Assembly: GCA_905250125.1 (NCBI GenBank)
Contig: CAJNOL010000357.1
Span: 89,640 to 153,639, forward strand
Direction: 5' to 3'
DNA length: 64,000 nt
Source of the DNA: Rotaria sordida
Lineage: Eukaryota > Rotifera > Eurotatoria > Philodinida > Philodinidae
In this document: positions 33,992 to 44,038 of the stretch, one piece after another
Layout of the letters: each line of letters starts with the position of its first letter
How positions within the stretch are numbered: the stretch's first letter is position 1
Program-made: the position numbers and the translations under genes
Notes under the pieces: generated by a model
Databases searched by the model: none
Told to the model about the DNA's origin: nothing
The model's input: only the letters and a program-made list of their open reading frames with translations

Positions 33992-34981
33992 GTATACTCG
34001 GGTGTGTCTTTTTTCGTCCTTGCTCTTCCGAACATCCGGTCGAATAACCGGATGTTCGAAATCGGATATACAACATAAAATCGTTTTTCCGGATGTTCGC
34101 AATGAAAACCGTCCAGATGTTCGGAACGAAAAAATACAGGATGCTCGAAACATAAAATGACGGATGTTCGGAACAAAAAGTGACCGGTGTTCGGAACGAA
34201 AAAATACTGGATGTTCGGAACATAAAATGACGGATGTTCTGAGTGAATTTTGGTGTATGTTTTTTAACACAGAAAACAATTTATTCATATAGTATATTTT
34301 AAGTCGCTGAGTGTAGCGACCTCTTCTCGTATGTACATTCAGCTAGAGTTTTTTAAAATAGTGTAGAGTTCAGTTTGTTAATAATTCTCATAAATCTTCA
34401 GCCAGCAGTTCATCGAGTGAAAGAAAACGAAAAGAAGATGAAACAGATGATGACAATATGAAACAAATTCCAAAAAAGAAAAAAACAAGACATGCTGCAA
34501 AAAAATATTAAACATTACATTTTTTTCTGTTATAAAAGTTACTTATTCTCTCACTTGTATAAATTTTTGTTGTCTTTGTCTTTTGTTAAAGACTATACTG
34601 TGAAATAAAAGAAAATAAACTGTTATAAAAAAACCAATTCTTTTCTCTTACGAACAACCGGAGTATTTTCTTACGAACATCAGTCATTCACTCTTACGCA
34701 CATCCGTAGTTTTGATTCCAAATATTCAGCATTCTACATTCCGAACATCGGTCATTTTTTATTCCGAACAGCCGTCATTTTATGTTACGAACATCCTGTA
34801 TTTTCTGTTACGAACACCTGGACGACTTTCATTCCGAACATCCGGCCTTTTTCATTCCGATCTTCCGGACTTTTCATTCCGAACATCCGGACTGTTTCGA
34901 AGAAACTGGAGTTCGGATCGAACTACTCTGACCGATGTCCGTAAAAAAAAACAAGGACGAAAAGTGGTTACCCCGGTATAC
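33992..34981. mobile_element. Foldback element made of arrayed GTTCGGAACA units
   Basis: The outer ends match inversely (GTATACTCGGG…CGTCCTTG on the left; the complement CAAGGACG…CCCCGGTATAC on the right). The left side (34020-34255) holds about nine units of GGATGTTCGGAACxxAAAA. The right side (34650-34900) holds about ten of the complement GTTCCGAACATCCGG. Such arrays facing each other are the plan of Foldback/TIR-array elements. The 380-bp middle holds an apparent last exon with a polyadenylation signal. The right end abuts a truncated LRR-like gene. Confidence 0.75.
34402..34511 (+). pseudogene. Isolated 3' exon inside the foldback element
   Basis: After an acceptor (AAATCTTCAG, 34392-34401) a frame encodes SSSSERKRKEDETDDDNMKQ then IPKKKKTRHAAKKY and a stop at 34509-34511. 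AATAAA motifs follow near 34603. The sequence looks like an acidic/basic nuclear-protein tail with an NLS. No upstream exon exists within the element. It is either the end of a transposon-encoded gene or a captured host exon. Confidence 0.5.
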
Positions 34982-35660
34982 TCTTCCGTGGAAATTTGAT
35001 GAATTCTTTCATGAATATATTCCATACAAATGGATTACTAAAGTACAAGTGCTTGAACTACCTTCTCAAAAAATAATGACAATTAATCAATCATCTCTTC
35101 GTACATTAGATGCATCAGGTCAAACTTTGGCATCATCTATATACTCTTTACCTTATGTAGTTTTCTCAGATTGTATTAAAACATTCCACTTATCCTTTTG
35201 GAATACATCTATTCCAATAGAATTATCTACTCTTTGCAATATAACTCTTGTAAATAGTATTGGTTTTTTGAACGATTTATCATTTCCAACAAATGTTCGT
35301 TCTATTCGTCTTCTACTTTTTTATACCTATCCTAATTATATGCTATCAAACTGGTCAATAGTTTTACATACACTTTCAACTTGGTCACAATTGCATTCAT
35401 TACGTGTATTTATGTATGACTTGCCAGAAACTGTCGATGATAAAAATTGTGAAATAATTGCAAAGATAGCATTGTTAATTAGCGATTTTGGCTTTTGCTT
35501 TAGAAATAAATTCAGCTCGGCAGATGGTGATGAATTCGAAACTGTATTTAAAAATCATAAAAAATTTATTAAACAATTATGCAATTGTATTCTATTATCT
35601 TTTGACAAACAACAACCTTATTATTCAATTGAAAAAGATGGATGTGGACTCATTATGTGA
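34982..35660 (+). pseudogene. 5'-truncated LRR-like (F-box family) gene
   Basis: An uninterrupted frame of about 226 codons after the foldback boundary. It opens with LPWKFDEFFHEYIPYKWITK and shows irregular Leu-rich repeats (TLCNITLVNSIGFLNDLSF, SIRLLLF, WSQLHSLRVFMYDLP). This is the style of the C-terminal region of bdelloid F-box/LRR proteins. The F-box half is missing. The frame can be extended upstream to a start at 34935 (MSVKKNKDEKW), but those residues come from foldback DNA. It is probably dead or chimeric; expression cannot be judged. Confidence 0.62.
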
Positions 35661-38600
35661 TTTTAACTAATAAAAAATATTGACAAAAATCATTTTCAAT
35701 TGTGATTAATCTAATGAAATAGTTTTTTTTTTTTGTAAAAACATTATCCATTATTTTTGTTATTGTTGGTTAGAAAATAGACTATCAAGTCAGCTCATCA
35801 AAAGAGATAAAATTTTTGTTTTTATTGTAATAGTCAATGATTTTGGAAAAAAGAACTGCATTCAAGTAGATCTTTATGAACTACTATCGGCGTCAGAAGT
35901 CAAGGCAGTCGGATGTTTTTTGAATAACTCTTAATAGAAATGAGATATAGACCTGCGGTTTTCAGCATTTGATAAATAAGACTCAGGAGTATACTTTCAT
36001 AAGCAAAATCTTTGAAAAACAATTCGAAGCTCGGTTTTACAGCTGATCTTTAAAAAACTACGCTGGATTTCTGAAAATTACCATAGGACTGTATTAATTC
36101 TATTACATATTCGGAATCAGCATCGAAAACTGAGTCGATTCAGATCAAAAAAAGTGAGCTTCACATGTAAACTCCAAATTTGGAGCTCACTTACGCATCC
36201 ATGTTTTACCATCATTTGGATTGATACAGATTCTAACAATTAACAGCTAATAAGCATATCAGTTTTAAATAGATACAAAAAAAAAATAATAATGAATAAT
36301 GACAGATTTCACTTGATCACATATCATTACTAAATGTTGTAGCAATTTTTTTTCACTGATGAAAACTCCACAAAAATAAAATAGAATGATATATTAATAA
36401 ACGCGAACTAAATCAAAACATTGTTATCAATTTAAATATTTCACTTTGGTTCGACTATGTATGTGCTATGATTTTATTCTATTAGTCTTTTTTTTCTGTT
36501 ACAGTTAAATAATTATTTATAATACACGCAGATGTTATCATGAGGATTTGTTGAAATATCAGCTCTAATTATCATGCAATAATTTGAGTAAAAGATCAAG
36601 GAAATGATAGCAGTGGTAACAATAATGATGATAGATACATCAGTAGATGTTCTATTGATGACGATAGTAGACGGTAGTTTGAAATTTCTTATCTTATTGA
36701 CCTACAAAACCTCATTTTCATATGTCAAACAAAACAATAGAAGGATGTTGATCGGAGGAAAATTTTTTGTAAAAAAAAAACTTCAATGATAGTTTTTACT
36801 AGACCGTTATATACAGAAAAAAAACCTAAAATTCCTGTTGAAAATCGTATACCATCAATTATAAAACAATACAATAATTCTTTGATATGATTTATAAAAA
36901 AAGCAATAATACACTATGCAGAATATCAATATGAAATCATAATATGCTGTTGTATGTAAGTATTTTTCTTGGTTATTATAGCAGTGTGTTGTTGTTTCTG
37001 TTTTTAAAACTAGTTCTAATGTATGATGCATTCCCTTGTCAATATGCTATGTAACTTGGTGGATTTCATGGATATTGCCAATGACAAGATTCATATCACT
37101 TATCTCTCTCATTCAACCATTACATCCTTCAAATGATCAAAAAAAACAAATATAATGAAGACACATGGGTAACGGATAAAGACACTAAAAAAATGGGTTT
37201 TATACAAATATTTTAAAAAAGTGTAAAAGGCAACGTGATAAAAATTCTCAACTTTATGTAATAATTTAATTGGAAAGAAAAAACATTCAAGAGTAAATAA
37301 CATATTCGAACAAAAGAATAGAAGACATAAAACTCTTTTTTATACTTTATTTTAAGAAATAAAATAAATTCTACGACTATTTCTATTTCAAAAAATTAGA
37401 ATTTACAAATATAAGAATGTTGTTTCAAAAGATCCTTTTTTTTTTGAAAAATATGACTCTCTTTTGTTTTTGTCAATAAATTAGATTTCTTCGTTGAAGC
37501 GTATTAAACTATTAATTTATTGATTCATGGTTGATTGATATAACGATTAAAAGATACGATTATTCGAAAAGATTATTTCATTACAAAAAAAATTAAGTTT
37601 AATATCTTCTCTCATCCTCCCTAGAACATTTCAACTTTGATAATTATTATCCCTAATGAATGTACTGCATTAAAGGTATCCATGTACTGAGTCAATTGTC
37701 AGTAGAATCCTCTGTTACCAGTATGTTATAGAATCTTCCTTTGGATACCCTACTAAGAATTGTCTCAGCACCTAGATAATTACCAGGTACCTGCCTAGTT
37801 GCTGTAACGTTCTATAAAAAATTTTTCAACAAGTTAGTAGATTGAACATTTAGAAGCATTTTGTAATCAAGTGTTAAAAACCAATAAAGTACACGAAGGT
37901 GCTTGTAATATACTGATAGTTGACTACCTTGGGATTCGGTATATTTACTACAGATGCTTTCTACAGTGAATAGATAAACTATTCTCATAGTCTTTATTAC
38001 ATACTTACGAGCAATAAACAAAAGTAAAATATAGAGATCAACCGAATAGATAAAGATTAAAAAACTGAAATAAAAACTATCTTTGTCTAAACCGTTCGAT
38101 TCACAAAATTTCTTATCATCAATTTATTTGAAATTCTAAAAATTTATTTAATGAATACAACTAAGCAGTAAAAGGGATCAGTTCTGTTTCAAAAAAGCAC
38201 GAACCGATCCTCCATCCCTGATCGATAACACGATATAAGAGTTATTCGTATTTTAACATTATAACAATTTTGCAAAAAAAAAACTTCCGAAAATTAATCG
38301 ATACTAATCTTTAATATCAATACCTTTTATGAAACGATTTATATTGTGAAATTATGATCTCTTATTAAACAAAATTATAAAGTTCTTTTTATTCAAGGCT
38401 AATACTTATATTTCATATGTAATATAACACTATTTGAATAACATAGAAAAATAATGCATGTTACAAACCATTCTTATTACTAACAATATATATATATATA
38501 TGAGAAATTTATATTATTCAATTATATTCAATGTATTTTAATATTATATTGTTTTGAACAAAAGAATTCATAATCTTAGAACATTATGAAAATAATTAGA

Positions 38601-39320
38601 GAAATTTCAATATATTATCAACTCATCCTTTATGTTCTAATTCTTTTTCTTATTCATTGATATAGAAGATCTTATTATGATCATCAATCTTTTTATATGT
38701 TTTCTTTTTTATCAAATATTTTGGTTTCTACTCAAGCCTTTTTCAAACACATCTCTTTGATGTTGTATATCATAATGATGATATGCCCTTGGAATGCTAA
38801 GTGTGCCTTTTTTTTTCTCATCAATAATTAGCAAACGTCCTTGCCCAAGCGTAAAGATATGGTGCATATGTTCCTCCTTTTTTTTCTCTATTTCATAGGA
38901 AACAACGTGCTAATTCTTTCTAGAATCACCTATAGAAACACAATAAAGCAACACAAAAAAAAAAAATTGTCGACATTATGGATACCTTTTTTTTTTTTTA
39001 TTTATGTCTAACGAACAATAATTTAGTATGATCGTTTAGAAAATAGAACGATATGATCATATATATGAGGAAAATTCACTTGTTTGCTATAAGAGAAAGA
39101 GAGAAAGAGAGAGAGAGAGCGCGCTAACTCGTTTTTTCTTCTCTTTGCATCTAACACAACTAAAGAAATAGAGAGAAAAAGAAAAAATGTAGTCAATATA
39201 TTTCTCTTTCAGCATTAGAAGAAATATAAATACACCACGTTACATCGAGGTGTATTCTATAAAGTGCATATTGAAATATACTAAGTAGTTTTTGTTTTTG
39301 TGTTATTCCATATATCAAAT
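35661..39320. other. 3.6 kb gene-free AT-rich region
   Basis: No supported gene. It contains a hairpin at about 36150-36190 (GTGAGCTTC…/…GGAGCTCAC), a partial relative of the 19672 repeat at about 37650-37805, homopolymer tracts and a GA-rich microsatellite at about 39090-39121. The last 300 bp is 5' flank of the gene at 39321. Confidence 0.45.
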
Positions 39321-40051
39321 ATGTTTCAAACATCAAATATCGTTTGTCAAAATGTTTATTTAACTGATGATTTTAAAATAGGTCTTGAATATGATAATCA
39401 TCGTGGTTTATTGAATATTTTATTGAAAAATACTGATAATAATATTGAATTACCATTACATATTAATATTCTATCAAATCAAAATCAAGAATATGAATTA
39501 ACATTGAAAAATAAACATGAATATTTTCTTAGTTCAACTCGATTACAAGATGGTTCGTATATATATATAGTTATATATTTGATTGTTATCATCTTAATTT
39601 GTTTTTTATTATTATAATAGATCTTGAAAATGAGATAACAAATATATTCTATAGAGAAGAGGACGAGCCAAAGATTTGTATCGAATTATCTAATATCTAT
39701 GTATATGATTTATACGATGAAAATGAAAATGATCTTTGTCAAACAATGATTACATCATCACCATTATTATTTTCTTCGTCATTATCATCATCATCATCTT
39801 GTTTCGATGAACCGACAATAGATAATGATGATGGATATTCAACGCATTCACTGGATGATATTGAACAACAACACCAACAATCAATATCAAAACTTTCATC
39901 TAAAGAAATCATACCATTCAAATCTTATCAATTTTCTTATTATATTGAAGAATATGTTTCGTCTATACATCGACTTATTGAACAACTTATCTGGTTAAGT
40001 CCATTTAAAAAGACTGTAAAACAAATGATGAATAATCATTTATTTGATTAA
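39321..40051 (+). CDS. Unrecognised protein, 220 aa
   Basis: Exons 39321-39552 and 39621-40051. The phase-1 intron of 68 bp starts GTTCGT and ends ATAATAG; phase closes only with this donor. The N-terminal half is beta-rich (FKIGLEYDNHRGLLNILLKN, PLHINILSNQNQEYELTLKN). The middle is acidic with a Ser run (SSPLLFSSSLSSSSSCFDE). The C terminus is helical (YYIEEYVSSIHRLIEQLIWL). No signal peptide or TM segment. I do not recognise a family. It lies 450 bp upstream of the RING gene on the same strand. Confidence 0.6.
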
Positions 40052-40503
40052 CTAATCTGATACATCTTTATTTAAAAAAATGTAGATGTACTTATAACAA
40101 GAGTGTGTGTATGTTTCTGTGTGTTTGTGTGTTGCATGTGCATGTCACTTCAAAAACTATTATTCTTTGGAGTTTAAGTGCCAGGAAAAAAAAAAAAGTA
40201 TAAAGTCAAACAAAAAAATGTGAGTCATCATGTTATTTTCATTGATTGGTAGTCGACACCGCAAGGTAAATGTGTAAAATAGAGACTATAATCTTGTATA
40301 TGTCTCTCAAAATGCGTGCATAAAAGAGAGAAAGAGAAGAAAGGTGCAGCTATTATATATTTCTTTCTTTTTACCTTTGTTTTTTCTCTCTTTGAAGATT
40401 TTATCGATTGACTTGCATGCGTCTATATTATATATATCCCCGGTGAAGTATTGTGCATGTTACTGTTCTTATTCATTTAAATATTTTGTTTTCATCGCCA
40501 GTG

Positions 40504-41223
40504 ATGAATAAAATCGCATATTCATATGTGGATGAACATCTAATTTCTCCATCATTAATCTGTCCTATATGCCTCGACATCCTTGAAGATCCTCATACAC
40601 ATACACCTTGTGATAGCGCATTTTGTCGTTCATGTATATTACAATTAGCTGAACCATTATGTCCAATTTGTCGATGGACATGGGATGATGCAATTCCTCT
40701 TCAATATAATATTTATTTACCCAAAGCTAATCGACTAATACGAAATATGCTTGATGATTTACTTGTACAATGTATTTATTGTCATACGATTCGTCGTCGA
40801 GGACAATTTGAACATGAATGTCAGCCAATTGAAGAACGATTAGTTAGAGAACATATTCAAATTATACCAAGAAAAAAATTAGTACAGTATCAAATGATTT
40901 TAAGTATTTTAGGAATAGTTTTATTTCTTTTATGCATTTATTATTATCGAAAATATGTTTTTGAAAAAGTTATTGATCGTCGTAGTGAAATAATCAAAGA
41001 TATTGGTTACAATATTGATTATTTTTTATTAGAAACAATATATTGTTTAATAAGAAAAATAGTAGAATATTCAATGACAGTATTTATAATTAATATCGGT
41101 TTTTGGTTTAGTATAATATGTTTTGGAGATCGTATTATATCAAAAAGAAATAATAGAATGTTAAAAAATCTTCTTGAAATATCAATTATTGTTAATCTGA
41201 TTATTTATTCGATTTCTAATTAG
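40504..41223 (+). CDS. Membrane-anchored RING/TRAF-type zinc finger protein
   Basis: Single exon, 239 aa, ATG at 40504 two bases after TCGCCAG. Residues 20-56 are a C3HC4-type RING: Cys20, Cys23, Cys36, Cys41, Cys44, Cys53, Cys56. The usual Cys-x-His is Cys36-Asp-Ser38, so one ligand is absent. Residues about 86-110 hold a second zinc motif (CIYCHTIRRRGQFEHEC), as in TRAF-type fingers. Two or three hydrophobic helices follow (about 135-152, 195-213, 222-238). RING proteins usually act as E3 ubiquitin ligases; this one would sit on an internal membrane. Whether the variant RING binds two zincs is uncertain. Confidence 0.82.
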   Translation: MNKIAYSYVDEHLISPSLICPICLDILEDPHTHTPCDSAFCRSCILQLAEPLCPICRWTWDDAIPLQYNIYLPKANRLIRNMLDDLLVQCIYCHTIRRRGQFEHECQPIEERLVREHIQIIPRKKLVQYQMILSILGIVLFLLCIYYYRKYVFEKVIDRRSEIIKDIGYNIDYFLLETIYCLIRKIVEYSMTVFIINIGFWFSIICFGDRIISKRNNRMLKNLLEISIIVNLIIYSISN

Positions 41224-41240
41224 AATATTTATTGATTGAC

Positions 41241-41243
<3 letters not shown>

Positions 41244-41276
<33 letters not shown>
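41244..41276. repeat. (ATT)n microsatellite
   Basis: About 11 ATT units just after the stop of the RING gene. Confidence 0.9.
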
Positions 41277-41333
41277 TTTCTTGTTTTAATAAAATATAAA
41301 TAAAAAATAGGAGTAAATTAGAATGAGGTTACT

Positions 41334-42062
41334 TTAATCAAGATGAATTGCATTAATGAAATCTTGTTGAGCTTGTCTAGCACTTTGAATAAGACTTTTG
41401 AGATCATGATTATTATCAGTAAGGATTTGTTGAATACTATTATCCATACATGAATGTTTTTTAGATTTTTCATCTTGTAAAATATTCATTAAATCATTTG
41501 TTTGAATAGGTAAACTTGGTTTACTATTAAGAATAGATTTTAAATCAAATCCTTCATCATGTGGAATTATTGATGCTACACCATATCGAATTGGTAATTG
41601 ATTTGTATTTATTAATGATGACGAATTTTCTAATGATTGTTTAACATTATTATTAGATATTGATTGATTAATAATTTTCACGGGTATTTGTTTTTCTTTT
41701 TCGATCATAGTAACATGTTGATTTGAATTTGAACTTATCGATGATGACGATTTATTTTTACATGTTATTGTTTCGAAAACATTTTCTTCTAAAATAAAAA
41801 CATTTTACATGTATTTTGTTTATTCGTTATGTTTCAATTGAAATGACTTTTATGATAAGAGATAACATATTTTTTTGTGTTTATGTAAAATATTTTCGAT
41901 TGAATTTTCTATCAGTTTTTTTATATATGAAAAAAAATAAAAATAAAATAGAATATAATTTTATTTACCAATAACTTCAAATTGTTCGTGATTTTTTATC
42001 GGCGATATTGGATTTACCATTTCAAAATTATCGTCAGTATCATAATTAGCTTGTTGTGACAT
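41334..42062 (-). CDS. Disordered polar protein, 182 aa, unknown
   Basis: Exons 41969-42062 and 41334-41788, phase-1 intron of 180 bp. Begins MSQQANYDTDDNFEMVNPIS. The middle is Ser/Asn-rich. The C-terminal third is more structured (FDLKSILNSKPS, DLMNILQDEKS, DLKSLIQSARQAQQDFINAI), with repeated hydrophobic DLxxxI motifs that look like short helical peptides. No signal, TM or known domain. Convergent with the RING gene, whose stop is 110 bp away. Confidence 0.65.
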
Positions 42063-42236
42063 TTGTATATTGTAAAAATATAAAATGATGAGTACGAGAG
42101 TAATTTGTTAGTTATTGCATAAGAAAAAAAAATTTAATAGTTTTTTTCCTCTCTATGACAAGCCGAAGAATTTTTTCTTTCTGTTCTGTTTTTCTTAAGC
42201 ATTAACCACAAGAAAGAAAGAAAAAAAAAATGGTGA

Positions 42237-42308
42237 TAGCAGCGAGTAGTTTCGATCTACCGACCTCTGAGTTATGAGCCCAGCACGCTTCCACTGCGCC
42301 ACGCTGCT
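42237..42308 (-). tRNA. tRNA-iMet (CAT), initiator
   Basis: Minus strand, 72 nt, no intron. Acceptor stem AGCAGCG pairs fully with CGCTGCT; discriminator A. The anticodon loop is CTCATAA with CAT. Initiator features are A1:U72 and a T-loop ATCGAAA (A54, no TΨC). The anticodon stem CTGGG/CTCAG contains G30·U40 in place of the usual third G:C pair. Confidence 0.93.
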
Positions 42309-42471
42309 GTATTTCTTTACTAGATATTTTATTGAGTTAAGATAATATCGAGTATCCAAGCAACATTTTTAATATAGAATGAAATTGTTTTATTTTGAAT
42401 TTTTCATTGCTGAGAAGCCTCTATTCATTATGCAAAATTAATTCAAAATTGAAAATCACAATATTTTTTGT

Positions 42472-43081
42472 TTAATCCAAGTACTACCGGCCTAAGTCAT
42501 TTTTGATTTGGACTCAAAAATTTTAATATACACTAGAAAGATTTTATTTTATTCTGATTTTTGGAAGCAACTAGCATCTCTTACTAATAGATATACGTAG
42601 ATATATGTTGTTGGACCTAAAAAGCAGTTCATTTTTTTTTCTATACTATTACACACCTTTAATATGATATAATGACCTCATTACTCAATAAATATGAAAC
42701 AAAAAAAAAAAGAGACAAGTCAACCTTAAGTCTACAATTGAATGAATCATCTACCATTCTAATTGGACAGCTCAAAACTACTTCAAAAAAATATTTTTTA
42801 ATGGATCTGAAATATTCAGTTGGAATAGTAAATGATTCATTGCATTGCAGTTTTGAAAGTTTAACTTGTACCCCTTTCATATTATATGTTTGTTGTATAC
42901 TAAAGACATGTTATTCCACCGAAGACTTGTAATAATGTAGAAAAAAAATGAACTTCTTTTTAGATTGAACAACGTGTATCTATTCGTGAGAAATGCTAGT
43001 TGCTTCCAGAAACCAGAAAGAAACAAAATTTTTCTAGTATATGTTGAAATTTTTGACCCCGACTGATAGTACTAGGGTTAA
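42472..43081. mobile_element. Palindromic piggyBac-type MITE
   Basis: TTAA at both ends (42472-42475, 43078-43081). The ends read TCCAAGTACTACCGGC and, inverted, CCCTAGTACTATCAGTCGG. The whole 610 bp is one long imperfect palindrome centred near 42795 (AAAAAAATATTTTTT). Open frames on both strands within it mirror each other and are artefacts. Inserted exactly at the 5' edge of the PRKDC-like relic. Confidence 0.82.
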
Positions 43082-43860
43082 ATAAAAAATCTGATGATAG
43101 GCCAGCATTAATTGAAGGTACATATAATGAATTAGATAGAAATTTTCTAGAAATTGAAATAAATGAACTTAATTTACATCCATGTATGATACCTATGATT
43201 TGTTTACTTAGACATATGGAAACAAATGGTATTATATCATCAAATACTAATTCTCAAACAGATATGTCATCTTGAATGATATGTTTCTATAAAAAAATTT
43301 AGTGATTCAATAGTTAGATTTAATATAAAATTGTTTTTAATACATTTTATTACACATACATATACAATATTTAAATGTTATACACGTTATTGATTAAAAT
43401 CAATTATTCAAATGTATAATCAAATATTTGAAAAATCATTTGAAGATTTAAATACATTTCTTATTGATACAATTGTTATATTATTATCATGGAATTCAAT
43501 AGTAATATCAAATGAAGTTGATGCTATATCTGTTCAACGTCTTTTAGAAGATTTATTTCTTAATTATATACATAAAAATTCTTTTGTTATAAAATCAAAT
43601 TTAGATTTAATTAAAAAATTAATTAAATCATGAAAAAAACGTATATATACTTCAACGTTAATTATATATAAATTAATATTGAATCCTGATATAAAATCAA
43701 AACAAAATGCAATAGGATTATTATTAATTAAACTGAAAATAATTATTTAAATTATTTAAGAAATTTTCTTCTCGAATGTATAACCCATAATCCTGATTAT
43801 TCGAAAGGCTGCAGTTTACAACGGTTTTTTTCAAAAAAAAAAATTTTCATGGTTTGTCAG
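43082..43860 (+). pseudogene. PRKDC: DNA-PKcs (PRKDC)-like pseudogene fragment
   Basis: About 200 codons resemble the N-terminal HEAT-repeat region of the DNA-dependent protein kinase catalytic subunit, which acts in non-homologous end joining. Recognised by eye: IDTIVILLSWNS, NLDLIKKLIKS(W)KKR, IYTSTLIIYKLI and RFNIKLFLI…CYTRY(W)L, in the order of the vertebrate protein as I remember it. In-frame TGA stands where Trp is expected at 43273-43275, 43391-43393 and 43631-43633. A one-base insertion lies near 43300-43305, and another frame change is likely near 43730. The kinase domain is absent. A piggyBac MITE borders the 5' side. Clearly non-functional; an intact copy must be elsewhere if the gene is retained. 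Confidence 0.65.
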
Positions 43861-44038
43861 TAGAAATGATATATTCTTCTAGACTTGAGCAATCATCTAT
43901 TCAATTTATCATATAGTATTGTTAAAATGATATCATAAATCATAATTTATTACAATGATATTCTTTTGTTTTTTCTTGACTTTTATAGTTAGAATAATAT
44001 TTTATTTTTTTTGTTTTTGAGAAAAAAAAAATTTTATA

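Noticed and set aside
33943-34288. Overlapping minus-strand frames rich in SEHP and FRTS
   Set aside because: Translations of the GTTCGGAACA repeat units of the foldback element.
42659-42932. Two overlapping frames of opposite strand
   Set aside because: Both arise from the palindromic piggyBac MITE and mirror each other.
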